Assembly: GCA_025997155.1 (NCBI GenBank)
Contig: BNUF01000060.1
Coordinates: 1 to 13,167, forward strand
Source: Clostridia bacterium
GTDB taxonomy: Bacteria > Bacillota > Clostridia > Lachnospirales > WQUN01
Direction of reading: 5' to 3'
Length of the DNA: 13,167 nucleotides
In this document: positions 5,528-12,363 of the stretch, piece by piece
Layout: each line of letters begins with the position of its first letter
How positions within the stretch are numbered: the stretch's first letter is position 1
Program-made: the position numbers and the translations under genes
Notes under the pieces: model-generated
The model's input: the letters and a program-made list of their open reading frames with translations, nothing else
What the model was told of the DNA's origin: nothing
Database searches by the model: none

Positions 5528-6723
5528 TTGAATTAACGGGAAAATATAATACGGCAAAAATATACACGGACAACGTGGATACCGCAACAACAGGACAGAT
5601 AATCGCCCTGCTTAATCAAGAGTTTGTGAGGGAATCTATTGTGCGGATAATGCCCGATTGCCACGCTGGGGCAGGTTGCGTGATTGGCACGACTATGACA
5701 ATAACTGATAAGGTTGTGCCTAATTTAGTAGGCGTGGATATCGGGTGCGGGATACTCGCGGTGGAATTAAGTGAGAGTCGAGTGGATATCCCCGCCTTGG
5801 ACAGCATAATCCACAAGAGAATTCCTTGTGGACAGAACATTAGGGAAATAGAACACAAGTTGTTAGGGGAAGCTCGAGTGGACGAATTGTTTTGCCTGAA
5901 GCAGATAAACCGAGCAAGGGCGGAACTCTCGGTGGGTACGTTAGGCGGCGGTAACCACTTTATCGAACTCGATAAGGATGATGACGGGAAACTGTATCTT
6001 GTGATTCACTCTGGCTCGCGGTATTTGGGAAAGCAAATAGCGGAGCATTACCAGAAATTAGCCTATCAGCGAAGGGTTGACGCAAGCCCCGAAAAGGCTG
6101 AACTTGAACGACTGAATCCATACGGGAATGACAAGGTTCTGAAGAAACGACTGAAGAATCTGCGACCAGAAAATGTGGTTTACGAGTTGTCATATTTAGA
6201 CGGCGAATTGTTGAGGGACTATCTTCACGATATGCAGATTGCGCAAGAATATGCGCGACTTAACCGTATGGCGATTGCAAGCGATGTTTTGAAACACGCG
6301 AAACTCCGCCGAAGCGACAGTGAGGATATCGACACCATACACAATTATATTGATATGGAGAATAAGATTCTGCGGAAAGGCGCGATTTCGGCACAGGACG
6401 GGGAGTTGTGTATTGTGCCTATGAATATGCGCGACGGTTCGCTGATTTGTAGGGGCAAAGGAAATCCAGATTGGAACTGTTCCGCACCGCACGGAGCAGG
6501 GCGGATTATGAGCCGTTCGGAAGCGAAGAAGAACATTACGCTGTCGCAATTCAAGGACACGATGAAAGGAATTTACTCGACAACGATTGGGAACAGCACG
6601 GTTGACGAATCGCCGTTCGCGTATAAGGATGTGGACGAGATTCTCTCGTGTATCGGCGACACCATTACAGTAGAGAAAACGATAAAACCCGTGTATAATT
6701 TCAAGGCGGGTATGGGCGATTGA
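5524..6723 (+). CDS. rtcB: RtcB-type RNA-splicing/repair ligase (copy 2)
   Basis: This is a second complete RtcB of 399 residues. It carries MPDCHAGAG (43-51), GVDIGCG with D72 and C75, GGGNH with H145, IHSGSR with H162, TIHN with H273 and the guanylylation motif APHGAGR with H323. It is homologous to copy 1 along its whole length but clearly diverged, with a different middle region (residues 185-215), so the two are old paralogues or were acquired separately. The start ATG (5524) overlaps the stop of the DtxR remnant as ATGA and has GGGAG (5513-5517) six bases upstream. It is followed by a terminator at 6739 and probably closes a transcript with the macrodomain glycohydrolase. Substrate specificity may differ from copy 1 (inference). 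Confidence 0.94.
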   Translation: MIELTGKYNTAKIYTDNVDTATTGQIIALLNQEFVRESIVRIMPDCHAGAGCVIGTTMTITDKVVPNLVGVDIGCGILAVELSESRVDIPALDSIIHKRIPCGQNIREIEHKLLGEARVDELFCLKQINRARAELSVGTLGGGNHFIELDKDDDGKLYLVIHSGSRYLGKQIAEHYQKLAYQRRVDASPEKAELERLNPYGNDKVLKKRLKNLRPENVVYELSYLDGELLRDYLHDMQIAQEYARLNRMAIASDVLKHAKLRRSDSEDIDTIHNYIDMENKILRKGAISAQDGELCIVPMNMRDGSLICRGKGNPDWNCSAPHGAGRIMSRSEAKKNITLSQFKDTMKGIYSTTIGNSTVDESPFAYKDVDEILSCIGDTITVEKTIKPVYNFKAGMGD

Positions 6724-6738
6724 TTTAGGATTTATTGG

Positions 6739-6770
6739 GGGCTGTTTGCTGAATAGGCGACAGCCCTTTT
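6739..6770 (+). terminator. Intrinsic terminator after rtcB copy 2
   Basis: Stem GGGCTGT (6739-6745) with ACAGCCC (6760-6766), 14-base loop, then TTTT (6767-6770). It stands 15 bases after the rtcB2 stop and separates the RNA-repair region from the envelope region. Confidence 0.8.
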
Positions 6771-6869
6771 CCTGTTTGTGAGGAAGAATTTGTCAAGTAC
6801 ATATAAAATGCCACAATTAAGGAAGATTCTCTATGCACTAATAGGATTAAAATTTTATACATATTTTTG

Positions 6870-6898
6870 TTGATATTTGCGTATCTGTGTGATATTAT
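6870..6898 (+). promoter_or_regulatory. SigA-type promoter of the secreted carbohydrate-binding protein
   Basis: TTGATA (6870-6875) and TATTAT (6893-6898) are separated by 17 bases in a very AT-rich stretch. The predicted start near 6905 leaves a leader of about 130 bases before the ATG at 7039, long enough for regulation. I see no riboswitch or strong hairpin in it. The remaining gene-free stretch 6771-7038 shows nothing else. Confidence 0.6.
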
Positions 6899-7038
6899 AG
6901 GTTTTATACTTATAATTAGTTTTATATTACTATTGGAGAGTGAAGTAAAATCCTGTACTTTAAGATTTGCAAGGGAGGAATTTGGAAAATAGATAGGGTT
7001 CATAAAACAAGGAAGTATTATCACGGACGGAGGACTAC

Positions 7039-7836
7039 ATGACCAAAACATTCAAAAAGTTAAAGCGATTCATCGCACTAATACTTACACTGATTATAGT
7101 TATACAAACATTACCAGCGGTTAACGTATTTGCGGCGGAAACTCACGATTACTCGTATAACGGATATACTGTTGCTTACGATATTACGAGTTCTTATGGA
7201 AACACGCAAAACATTCAGGTTACGCTTAAAAACACAGGGGCTAAACCTATCGAAAATTGGGCGTTGCTTTATTTGCCCCACGGGAATATAATAAACATAT
7301 GGAATGCCGTTGCCATAGAAGGCGAGAACGGCACAAAGCTCGTCACAAACACTTACTGGAACTCCAATATCGCTCCTAATTCTTCTGTTTCATTCGGGTA
7401 CACACTGGAAAATGCCGATGGTCGCCCTGATGAGTTTAACTTGCAAGGGGTACGCGTACCTAAGACAGCGGGGGCTGAAGTTAAGTACACAGTACTCAGC
7501 GACTGGGGTAGCGGTTTCAGTGGAACTATTGAGGTAAAAAACAACTCTACTGCGCCGATTATGTCGTGGAATTTAAGTTTTGACGCGGACGTTTCAAAGC
7601 TTACATACAATGAGCAAAAGCTTTCTAAAAACGCCGACGGGCAGTTTGTGTTATTGCGGACAGACGATGTTAATATTCAAGCGAACGCGACGGTTAACCT
7701 GTCAATTACAGGTGCGGGCAATGCAAACAGCTTGACGAACTTCGTTCTTAGTGAGGTTGTAAACACTCAACCTGTCTCAATGCCAACTGAGCCTGAAACA
7801 CCTGCACCAGAAGACTCCCCCCGATTACGATATTGA
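7039..7836 (+). CDS. Secreted carbohydrate-binding (CBM2-like) protein, N-terminal part of a broken gene
   Basis: This 265-residue frame starts with a signal peptide: KKLKR, a hydrophobic core at residues 11-28, and a likely cut after VFAA at 33. Residues 41-140 resemble a CBM2-type cellulose-binding domain (VAYDITSSYGNTQNIQVTLKNTG, then WALLYLP, IWNA, TYWNSNIAPNSSVSFGY when read in pieces). Residues 146-240 form a second, related beta domain (DWGSGFSGTIEVKNNS, SWNLSF). A Pro/Glu/Thr linker (241-260) follows. GGAGG (7029-7033) precedes the ATG by five bases. The frame is lost at a run of six C (7817-7822). With five C it would read on into the calcium-repeat protein after one in-frame TGA (7853-7855). 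The native protein was therefore exported and much larger. Confidence 0.75.
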   Translation: MTKTFKKLKRFIALILTLIIVIQTLPAVNVFAAETHDYSYNGYTVAYDITSSYGNTQNIQVTLKNTGAKPIENWALLYLPHGNIINIWNAVAIEGENGTKLVTNTYWNSNIAPNSSVSFGYTLENADGRPDEFNLQGVRVPKTAGAEVKYTVLSDWGSGFSGTIEVKNNSTAPIMSWNLSFDADVSKLTYNEQKLSKNADGQFVLLRTDDVNIQANATVNLSITGAGNANSLTNFVLSEVVNTQPVSMPTEPETPAPEDSPRLRY

Positions 7837-7894
7837 TACAATCATTGCGTTTTGAGATTATCTTGAAGATACGAACCAAATTGAACTAAATTTT

Positions 7895-9595
7895 ATGTAC
7901 AATACTTCTGAGGGCGACTTCAACATATATAGTGTTTCAAACAACATAAATACGCTGATAGCCATGGTGACAGACACCGACAAATACGACTATCAACTGA
8001 CAGGCAACGAACCCGCGACCTTAGACTTTATCGTGAGTAAAGAGTTATCCTCTGGAGATATCTTATATTCCAATGTTGTTCGTATGACTTCCTCTGACGG
8101 CACATATGAAACAGAGTTTCTTGACACCGACAACGACGGCCTTTATGATATTTTTGAGCATCTCTTGGGAACTGATATAAATAACCCCGATACAGATAAT
8201 GATGGCTTAACCGACTATCAAGAGGCAAATATAACCGACACAAACCCTCTTCTGGCGGATACTGACGGCAATGGTGTAAGCGACGCCGACGAAGATTTAG
8301 ACGGCGACGGAATCGTTGACGGCGACTGCATGGTGGGAATCGCCCCTGAACTTAGCTACAACGGCGGAAAGTTTGAATCGGCGGTTCTCAAATTCAAAAT
8401 AAAGGACGCTTTTTTTCCGAACGAACTTAACGAGTTTCCATGCGAAGTTGAATTACAAGGAATTAAGCGGATTAATATATTTAAGTATTTTGATGATATA
8501 AATATGTTGTTGCCTATTGAAACCAAATTCGATTTGGCAAACAACATCGTTTATGCCGATATTGACGAACTCGCCACATACTGCCTTGTGGATATGGAAA
8601 AGTGGTTCGTGTCGTTTTTAGAACCAGCTTGGCAAATGACGCAACCTGCGCCTGCTCCAGCGTCCCGTACGCGTTCACTTCCGAGTAATGTCGGCGGGTA
8701 TGGTCCTTCTTCAGAAACTTCCGAAACCGTACCTACAGACACAACAGGTGATACAGAGGAGAATAATGGTATTGACGAGATTTATACGCAAAAACTTGTT
8801 GCCGTTTCAAACTTTGCACTGGCATCGGAACAATCTGTCACCTATGCCCCCGCCGATATTGTTTTTGTCTTGCAATCGGCAGGAGTAAGCAAATCCGATT
8901 TTGATATTCAAAAGCAACTTATCAACCCGACATCCGCCGAAGTTTTCGGCAAAATGACGGATGCCCGCATTATGGTAATCGAGTTTAGGGAATCGACAGG
9001 CGGAATAGTAAAAACATCCGATGACAAATCTTGGGCAAAAAGTGCTTCGGAAATTTCGGATATGCTTTCGCGGATAACATATACCAATTATTCTGGTTAC
9101 GCGAATCGAGGCATAGCATTTAGTGCATTTTTAACATCGGCTCAAATGAGACCGAACGCGGTTAAGTTTATCTACTCCGCCGTAAGTGGCTCTGGTTATG
9201 ACGCGACAGGCTATACCCATATGGACGTGTGCAACCAAAAACAGCTGATATATTCCGAGATTTTCCCGTCTGGTTGGGACTATACAAACGCCGCCTATAA
9301 AAGTCAGATTTCTGCGGCGATTGCGTCAACAGGCGGCATTAGCATATACTATACGTCAGCCCCAACGCAAACTGTTATAAACCATATATTTTCAAAAGTG
9401 CCTAAAATTGAAAATGAAGATGAAGTCGCCGATTCTTCAAAGTTTACCATAATCCCCGCACTCAAAGAAATTGAGCTAAAACAACCGCTAAAACAGAACG
9501 GACAAACCGACAGCGACGGCGACGGGCTTAGCGACTGGGAGGAAACAGACGGCGCGGAGGTAACAAAAACGAAACTCAAGGCAGTAAGACATTAA
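7895..9595 (+). CDS. Calcium-repeat and vWA-like part of the broken secreted protein
   Basis: The frame has 566 residues from the first ATG after the lesions, but without a signal peptide or ribosome site it is the continuation of the gene at 7039. The frame is open back to a TGA at 7853-7855. Residues 76-145 hold thrombospondin type-3-like calcium loops (DTDNDGLYD, DTDNDGLTD, DTDGNGVSD, DLDGDGIVDG). Residues 155-240 form a beta domain ending in ATYCLVD. A Pro/Ser/Thr linker (246-290) follows, then a vWA-like fold (about 319-500) in which the metal-site motif DxSxS is absent (VFVLQSAGVS). One more calcium loop (DSDGDGLSDWEE) is at 539-550. The last 12 residues are out of frame after an A-run indel near 9564-9568. 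It is probably wall- or matrix-associated. Confidence 0.7.
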   Translation: MYNTSEGDFNIYSVSNNINTLIAMVTDTDKYDYQLTGNEPATLDFIVSKELSSGDILYSNVVRMTSSDGTYETEFLDTDNDGLYDIFEHLLGTDINNPDTDNDGLTDYQEANITDTNPLLADTDGNGVSDADEDLDGDGIVDGDCMVGIAPELSYNGGKFESAVLKFKIKDAFFPNELNEFPCEVELQGIKRINIFKYFDDINMLLPIETKFDLANNIVYADIDELATYCLVDMEKWFVSFLEPAWQMTQPAPAPASRTRSLPSNVGGYGPSSETSETVPTDTTGDTEENNGIDEIYTQKLVAVSNFALASEQSVTYAPADIVFVLQSAGVSKSDFDIQKQLINPTSAEVFGKMTDARIMVIEFRESTGGIVKTSDDKSWAKSASEISDMLSRITYTNYSGYANRGIAFSAFLTSAQMRPNAVKFIYSAVSGSGYDATGYTHMDVCNQKQLIYSEIFPSGWDYTNAAYKSQISAAIASTGGISIYYTSAPTQTVINHIFSKVPKIENEDEVADSSKFTIIPALKEIELKQPLKQNGQTDSDGDGLSDWEETDGAEVTKTKLKAVRH

Positions 9596-9665
9596 AAGAT
9601 TTTATGATTTTTGACGAGGACGGCGGAGCTCGTGAGGTGTGGCTTATGTGGTGGGAGAATAAATA

Positions 9666-10172
9666 ATGATCGGAAAACAAGGCGCGGTAGTTGTATTGTT
9701 GGGTCTGGCTATAGTTACTTTGGTTATGTCGGGTTGTAATAGTGAATCCGCTAAAGCTCAAAGGCTTATAAAAGGGGTTCTGCGTTCCCTAGGCGAAAAC
9801 GATTTCGCCAGGCTTGAGGGTTTACTCTCCAAAAAAACCTTGGAGATTGACGGAATTGATAAACAGATTCAAGCCTCTTTAGATTTTTTTCAAGGTAAAG
9901 TTGTTTCGTACCACTATGTTGGGGCAAGTGCACAAACTGCTTGGGAATTTGGAAGAGTTCTGTATATGGATGCTTATCCGCACCTTACCGAAGTTAAAAC
10001 CGATATGGGCAAAACTTACGACATACGGCTCTACTCTTATTTCGTCAACAGAAAAGACAAGTCCAAGGAGGGGCTTTACGATATGGAAATAACCTGCGTA
10101 GATGACGGAACCTCTTGCGAATTGGGGGAGGTTTCAAAGATTAAAATACCAGGTTATGAAAGTCTTGATTAG
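9666..10172 (+). CDS. DUF5104-type lipoprotein (copy 1)
   Basis: The product is a 168-residue lipoprotein with a short N-terminus, a hydrophobic core at residues 7-20 and a lipobox LVMSGC with Cys at about 23. The mature part has the DUF5104-like pattern: a helix with LGENDFARLEGLLSKKT, IDKQIQASLDFFQGKVVSY, YPHLTEVKTDMGKTYDI, LYSYFVNRKDKSKEGLYDMEI and a final LGEV strand. It should be anchored to the outer face of the membrane. The function of the family is unknown. The ATG overlaps the restored stop of the preceding broken gene (TAATG). GGTGGGAG (9650-9657) is a reasonable ribosome site. A related lipoprotein lies at 11321. The family name is given from remembered motif similarity. Confidence 0.75.
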   Translation: MIGKQGAVVVLLGLAIVTLVMSGCNSESAKAQRLIKGVLRSLGENDFARLEGLLSKKTLEIDGIDKQIQASLDFFQGKVVSYHYVGASAQTAWEFGRVLYMDAYPHLTEVKTDMGKTYDIRLYSYFVNRKDKSKEGLYDMEITCVDDGTSCELGEVSKIKIPGYESLD

Positions 10173-10199
10173 TGGGTATTCACCCCTGCTCCTACTTAA

Positions 10200-10553
10200 T
10201 CTGACGAACGCACTCCGATAAAACTCGTTTATAGGAAAACCTACCAAATAACCACCTACCGCCATAACGATGTGTTAGTCATCTACTTTGTCCGCACTCG
10301 TATGTACGACCGTCCCGATACCTCGCGTAAGCTTTACGTACAAAGCGACATTCTGGACAGTACAGAAATCACATATGACTAAAAGTTAAGTAAGATTGAG
10401 TTTTTGGATATAGAAGGATTGCGTGAAAACAAACTGCCTAAACAGGTAAGGATAATTTCAAGCAACCCTTTTATCTTGTCATCGTTGTGCCGTATGAGTC
10501 CACTGTACACTACATTGGAATCATATGTCCCGCGCTTCAATGCAATTTCCTAA
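10200..10553 (+). pseudogene. Decayed reading frame of unknown function
   Basis: One frame runs from just after TAA 10197-10199 to TAA 10551-10553, interrupted only by TAA 10380-10382. Both halves look like real protein: IKLVYRKTYQITTYRHNDVL, VIYFVRTRMYDRPDTSRKLY and VQSDILDSTEITYD before the stop, and KIEFLDIEGLRENKLPKQVR afterwards. There is no ATG start with a ribosome site. It is in phase with the lipoprotein frame upstream, which ends at 10170. It is probably a 5'-truncated gene with a nonsense change. I do not recognise the family. Confidence 0.45.
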
Positions 10554-10564
10554 ATTCCGTTGAT

Positions 10565-10673
10565 ATTAGGCACAAAAGCCCTCAACCCCTTAAAATTCAA
10601 GCAACACCCTTATGCCTATTGAACAAGGATGAAATTTAATAAAATCAATGCTTTGCGGGATTTTGTGCCTAAT
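10565..10673. repeat. 109-bp element with 13-bp perfect inverted terminal repeats
   Basis: ATTAGGCACAAAA (10565-10577) is exactly complementary to TTTTGTGCCTAAT (10661-10673), and three more pairs (10579-10581 with 10657-10659) extend the arms after one mismatch. The interior has no gene. The size and structure fit a miniature inverted-repeat element or a large RNA hairpin. I see no clear target-site duplication. The flanking frames on both sides are broken, which would agree with an insertion. Confidence 0.45.
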
Positions 10674-10809
10674 TTTTCGGGAATTCGAGGCTGACCGTGA
10701 ATTTTTTCCGACGCTTTCCAACGGTAAACTTCAGGCGTTACACAACGCAGGTCTAGCTAGAGGTTTCTATATTAGAGGTGACTATAGGTTTGAAAAGACT
10801 TACAAATAA
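10648..10809 (+). pseudogene. Short frame, likely 3' remnant of a truncated gene
   Basis: From ATG 10648 to TAA 10807-10809 the frame gives 53 residues. The part after the inverted repeat looks real (FREFEADREFFPTLSNGKL, QALHNAGLARGFYIRGDYRF, EKTYK), whereas the first residues come from the repeat itself. There is no ribosome site. It overlaps the start of the next gene by about 20-30 bases, as coupled genes do. This suggests the tail of an older gene cut by the inverted-repeat element. The family is not recognised. Confidence 0.35.
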
Positions 10810-11284
10810 AAAGATAAAACGATTGCTCATAGCTATTATGGTGTGTGCGATATCTTATTTTTTTATTATACATCCTTTAATTACTGTTATCCTGTATGAT
10901 AGGTATATTGTGAAAAACGATGTCGATGATAAATATATTCCGTACTTGGAAGATGAATTCGGTTTTGTTTATACGCAACGCGTATCTATCGCGGAAATTT
11001 ATCACCACGGAGGTTTAGCCGCTCTTAGTCTTAAATTGCAGGATGACGATATGAATTATTACATTATTCAAGTATTGGGATTTAGCAAAGAAGTTGCGGA
11101 CGATATTGATTATAATTCTAGTACGAATGGTGTATTGGGAAATAAAAAAGAAATTCCTATGGTTTCTATTGATATGAGAGATGATTCGTTTTATTTTACT
11201 TACAATATGGACGGCTCAACCTATATAATAATATACAAAAGACACATGAAAGACCGCAACAAATTTTATGAAATATTTGAATAA
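10790..11284 (+). CDS. Small membrane-anchored protein of unknown function
   Basis: The frame is open from a GTG at 10778 (168 residues), but AGAGGTGA (10774-10781) lies eight bases before a TTG at 10790, which I take as the start (164 residues). A basic N-terminus (KRLTNKKIKR) is followed by one long hydrophobic segment at roughly residues 12-36 of this version (LLIAIMVCAISYFFIIHPLI), then a soluble acidic/aromatic domain of about 125 residues with IQVLGFSKEVADDIDYN and FYFTYNMDGSTYIIIYKRH. It is probably a type II membrane protein with the C-terminus outside. It lies between the two lipoprotein genes and may work with them at the envelope. No family is recognised. Confidence 0.65.
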   Translation: MKRLTNKKIKRLLIAIMVCAISYFFIIHPLITVILYDRYIVKNDVDDKYIPYLEDEFGFVYTQRVSIAEIYHHGGLAALSLKLQDDDMNYYIIQVLGFSKEVADDIDYNSSTNGVLGNKKEIPMVSIDMRDDSFYFTYNMDGSTYIIIYKRHMKDRNKFYEIFE

Positions 11285-11320
11285 TGTTGCGTTGCTTGGT
11301 TTATGGGGGGGTGTACAAAA

Positions 11321-11896
11321 ATGAGCCAAAAATCAAAGGCAATAATTGCGGTTGTCGGTATCATTATTCTTGTATTTTCTGTATCAGGCTGCGGTTGGCG
11401 CGGCTTGATACAGAACAAGGACGATGAAGAAGACATCTACGACCTCACCAATAAAAGTTCCCTTTCCGGCATTGAAGCCGTAAAAGAATGGCCTTCAATG
11501 AGCGTCTCCAAAGAAGTTCTTCGGTGTTTTAGCGAAGACGACTTCGACAGTCTCAAAAGTATGTTTTGCGCTAAAGTCGCCGAAAAAGACGGTTTTGATG
11601 AAACACTTCAAGGCGCACTTGATTTTTTTGAGGGTAAAGTAATTTCTTATGATGGTACTCTTATGAGGGGAGGACCCGCTTCAGCTACTGATAATTGGGA
11701 GGTGTCATGGTTAGACTACCACCCACAAATTCACGATATAAAGACTGATGCAGGCAAGTCGTATAAAATTATTTTTTACTATTTCAGGGTTTACGCAAAA
11801 GACGAAAAACAAGTAGGCATTTATGAGATAGACATATTTGGCTTAGACGATGAAAGCAAATACATTGTGGGTGAAATGTTATATAAGTCACCTTGA
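11321..11896 (+). CDS. DUF5104-type lipoprotein (copy 2)
   Basis: The frame extends back to an ATG at 11303, but a run of seven G (11305-11311) lies nine bases before the ATG at 11321 and is the likely ribosome site, giving 191 residues. The signal peptide MSQKSKAIIAVVGIIILVFS ends in the lipobox SVSGC. An acidic linker follows, then the domain shared with the lipoprotein at 9666: FSEDDFDSLKSMFCAKVAEK, LQGALDFFEGKVISYDG, YHPQIHDIKTDAGKSYKI, VGIYEIDIFGLDDE, IVGEM. The two are clear paralogues with different N-terminal linkers. The protein should be exposed on the outer face of the membrane, with unknown function. A strong terminator starts 54 bases after the stop. Confidence 0.78.
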   Translation: MSQKSKAIIAVVGIIILVFSVSGCGWRGLIQNKDDEEDIYDLTNKSSLSGIEAVKEWPSMSVSKEVLRCFSEDDFDSLKSMFCAKVAEKDGFDETLQGALDFFEGKVISYDGTLMRGGPASATDNWEVSWLDYHPQIHDIKTDAGKSYKIIFYYFRVYAKDEKQVGIYEIDIFGLDDESKYIVGEMLYKSP

Positions 11897-11950
11897 GCAG
11901 AAAACACATTTATCTAAAAGATTTGTTGATTTAAGCTTATTCACTTGTGT

Positions 11951-11994
11951 CCCTGTTCTCTTGTCCGAAAGGTCAAGAAAACGGGGATTTTTTT
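11951..11994 (+). terminator. Strong intrinsic terminator after the second lipoprotein
   Basis: Left arm 11951-11963 (CCCTGTTCTCTTG) pairs with right arm 11974-11986 (CAAGAAAACGGGG) with one mismatch and one G-U pair. The stem is capped by CC-GAAA-GG (a GNRA-type tetraloop) and followed by A and seven T (11987-11994). Confidence 0.9.
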
Positions 11995-12005
11995 GCGTTA
12001 TTTTT

Positions 12006-12248
12006 TTGTACATAGAACAATCAACAGCCTTTGACGCCGAGTGGATAAACGTTGCCCGTGAACGCTTTGGCGATAATTTTGATTTGCTTCTCGCTATGCG
12101 TCAAGGCGGCAATCCGTTTAGACACGGTAGAGGCGGTTTTCCGCACAGGGGTATTTTCGGCAAAGAAGGGTTTGAGCGTGGCGATAGGTTTGGGTTTGAC
12201 AGAGAACGGGCAAACCTTAACGAGAAAGAAACTGTAAATCAAAATTAA
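12006..12248 (+). CDS. Small Gly/Arg/Phe-rich protein or gene remnant
   Basis: The frame is open through the terminator upstream, so only the part after it can be coding. The earliest start there is TTG 12006, giving 80 residues, but it has no ribosome site, so the 5' end may be missing. The first half is helical (FDAEWINVARERFGDNFDLL, LAMRQGG). The second is rich in Gly, Arg, Phe and His (FRHGRGGFPHRGIFGKEGFE, RGDRFGFDRERANLN), resembling RGG-type disordered RNA-binding tails. It is flanked by terminators at 11951 and 12258, so it is a separate unit, but I see no convincing promoter. An antisense frame also exists here but has less natural composition. Confidence 0.4.
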   Translation: MYIEQSTAFDAEWINVARERFGDNFDLLLAMRQGGNPFRHGRGGFPHRGIFGKEGFERGDRFGFDRERANLNEKETVNQN

Positions 12249-12257
12249 CACAGCCAG

Positions 12258-12291
12258 AAAGGCTACCGCATAGTGTTTGCGGTAGCCTTTT
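12258..12291 (+). terminator. Intrinsic terminator with a perfect 12-bp stem
   Basis: AAAGGCTACCGC (12258-12269) pairs perfectly with GCGGTAGCCTTT (12279-12290) across a nine-base loop. The T tail is short (four T ending at 12291). It follows the Gly/Arg-rich frame by nine bases. Confidence 0.85.
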
Positions 12292-12363
12292 GTCGAATGG
12301 AACAAGGACGGACTTTACATAGAACAATGTATCGTTATGATAGAATTTGTGGAGGGTAATAAT

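Larger units (their letters stand above)
7039..9666 (+). pseudogene. Whole reconstructed gene of the secreted CBM / TSP3 / vWA-like protein, three lesions
   Basis: Removing one C from 7817-7822, reading through TGA 7853-7855 and adding one A to the A run at 9564-9568 gives a single protein of about 875 residues. It would run from the signal peptide to TAA 9664-9666, with the restored end GSKTLKDFMIFDEDGGA and WLMWWENK. That stop overlaps the ATG of the next gene (TAATG), typical of an intact operon end, which supports the reconstruction. Two of the three lesions are homopolymer indels, so phase variation or assembly error are alternatives to true decay, but the TGA is a substitution. Confidence 0.6.

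Noticed and set aside
6905..7028. Possible riboswitch in the long leader before the secreted protein
   Set aside because: No conserved riboswitch core or stable terminator/antiterminator pair could be recognised by eye. A covariance-model scan would decide.
11850..12005. Upstream part of a 132-residue frame running from inside the lipoprotein gene to 12248
   Set aside because: It overlaps the end of the lipoprotein and reads straight through a strong terminator. Only the part after 12006 is protein-like.
12021..12305. 94-residue minus-strand frame with a hydrophobic segment
   Set aside because: The hydrophobic stretch comes from the reverse of AT-rich DNA and the terminator stem, no ribosome site precedes the start, and the sense frame has the better composition. 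A small membrane peptide cannot be fully excluded.
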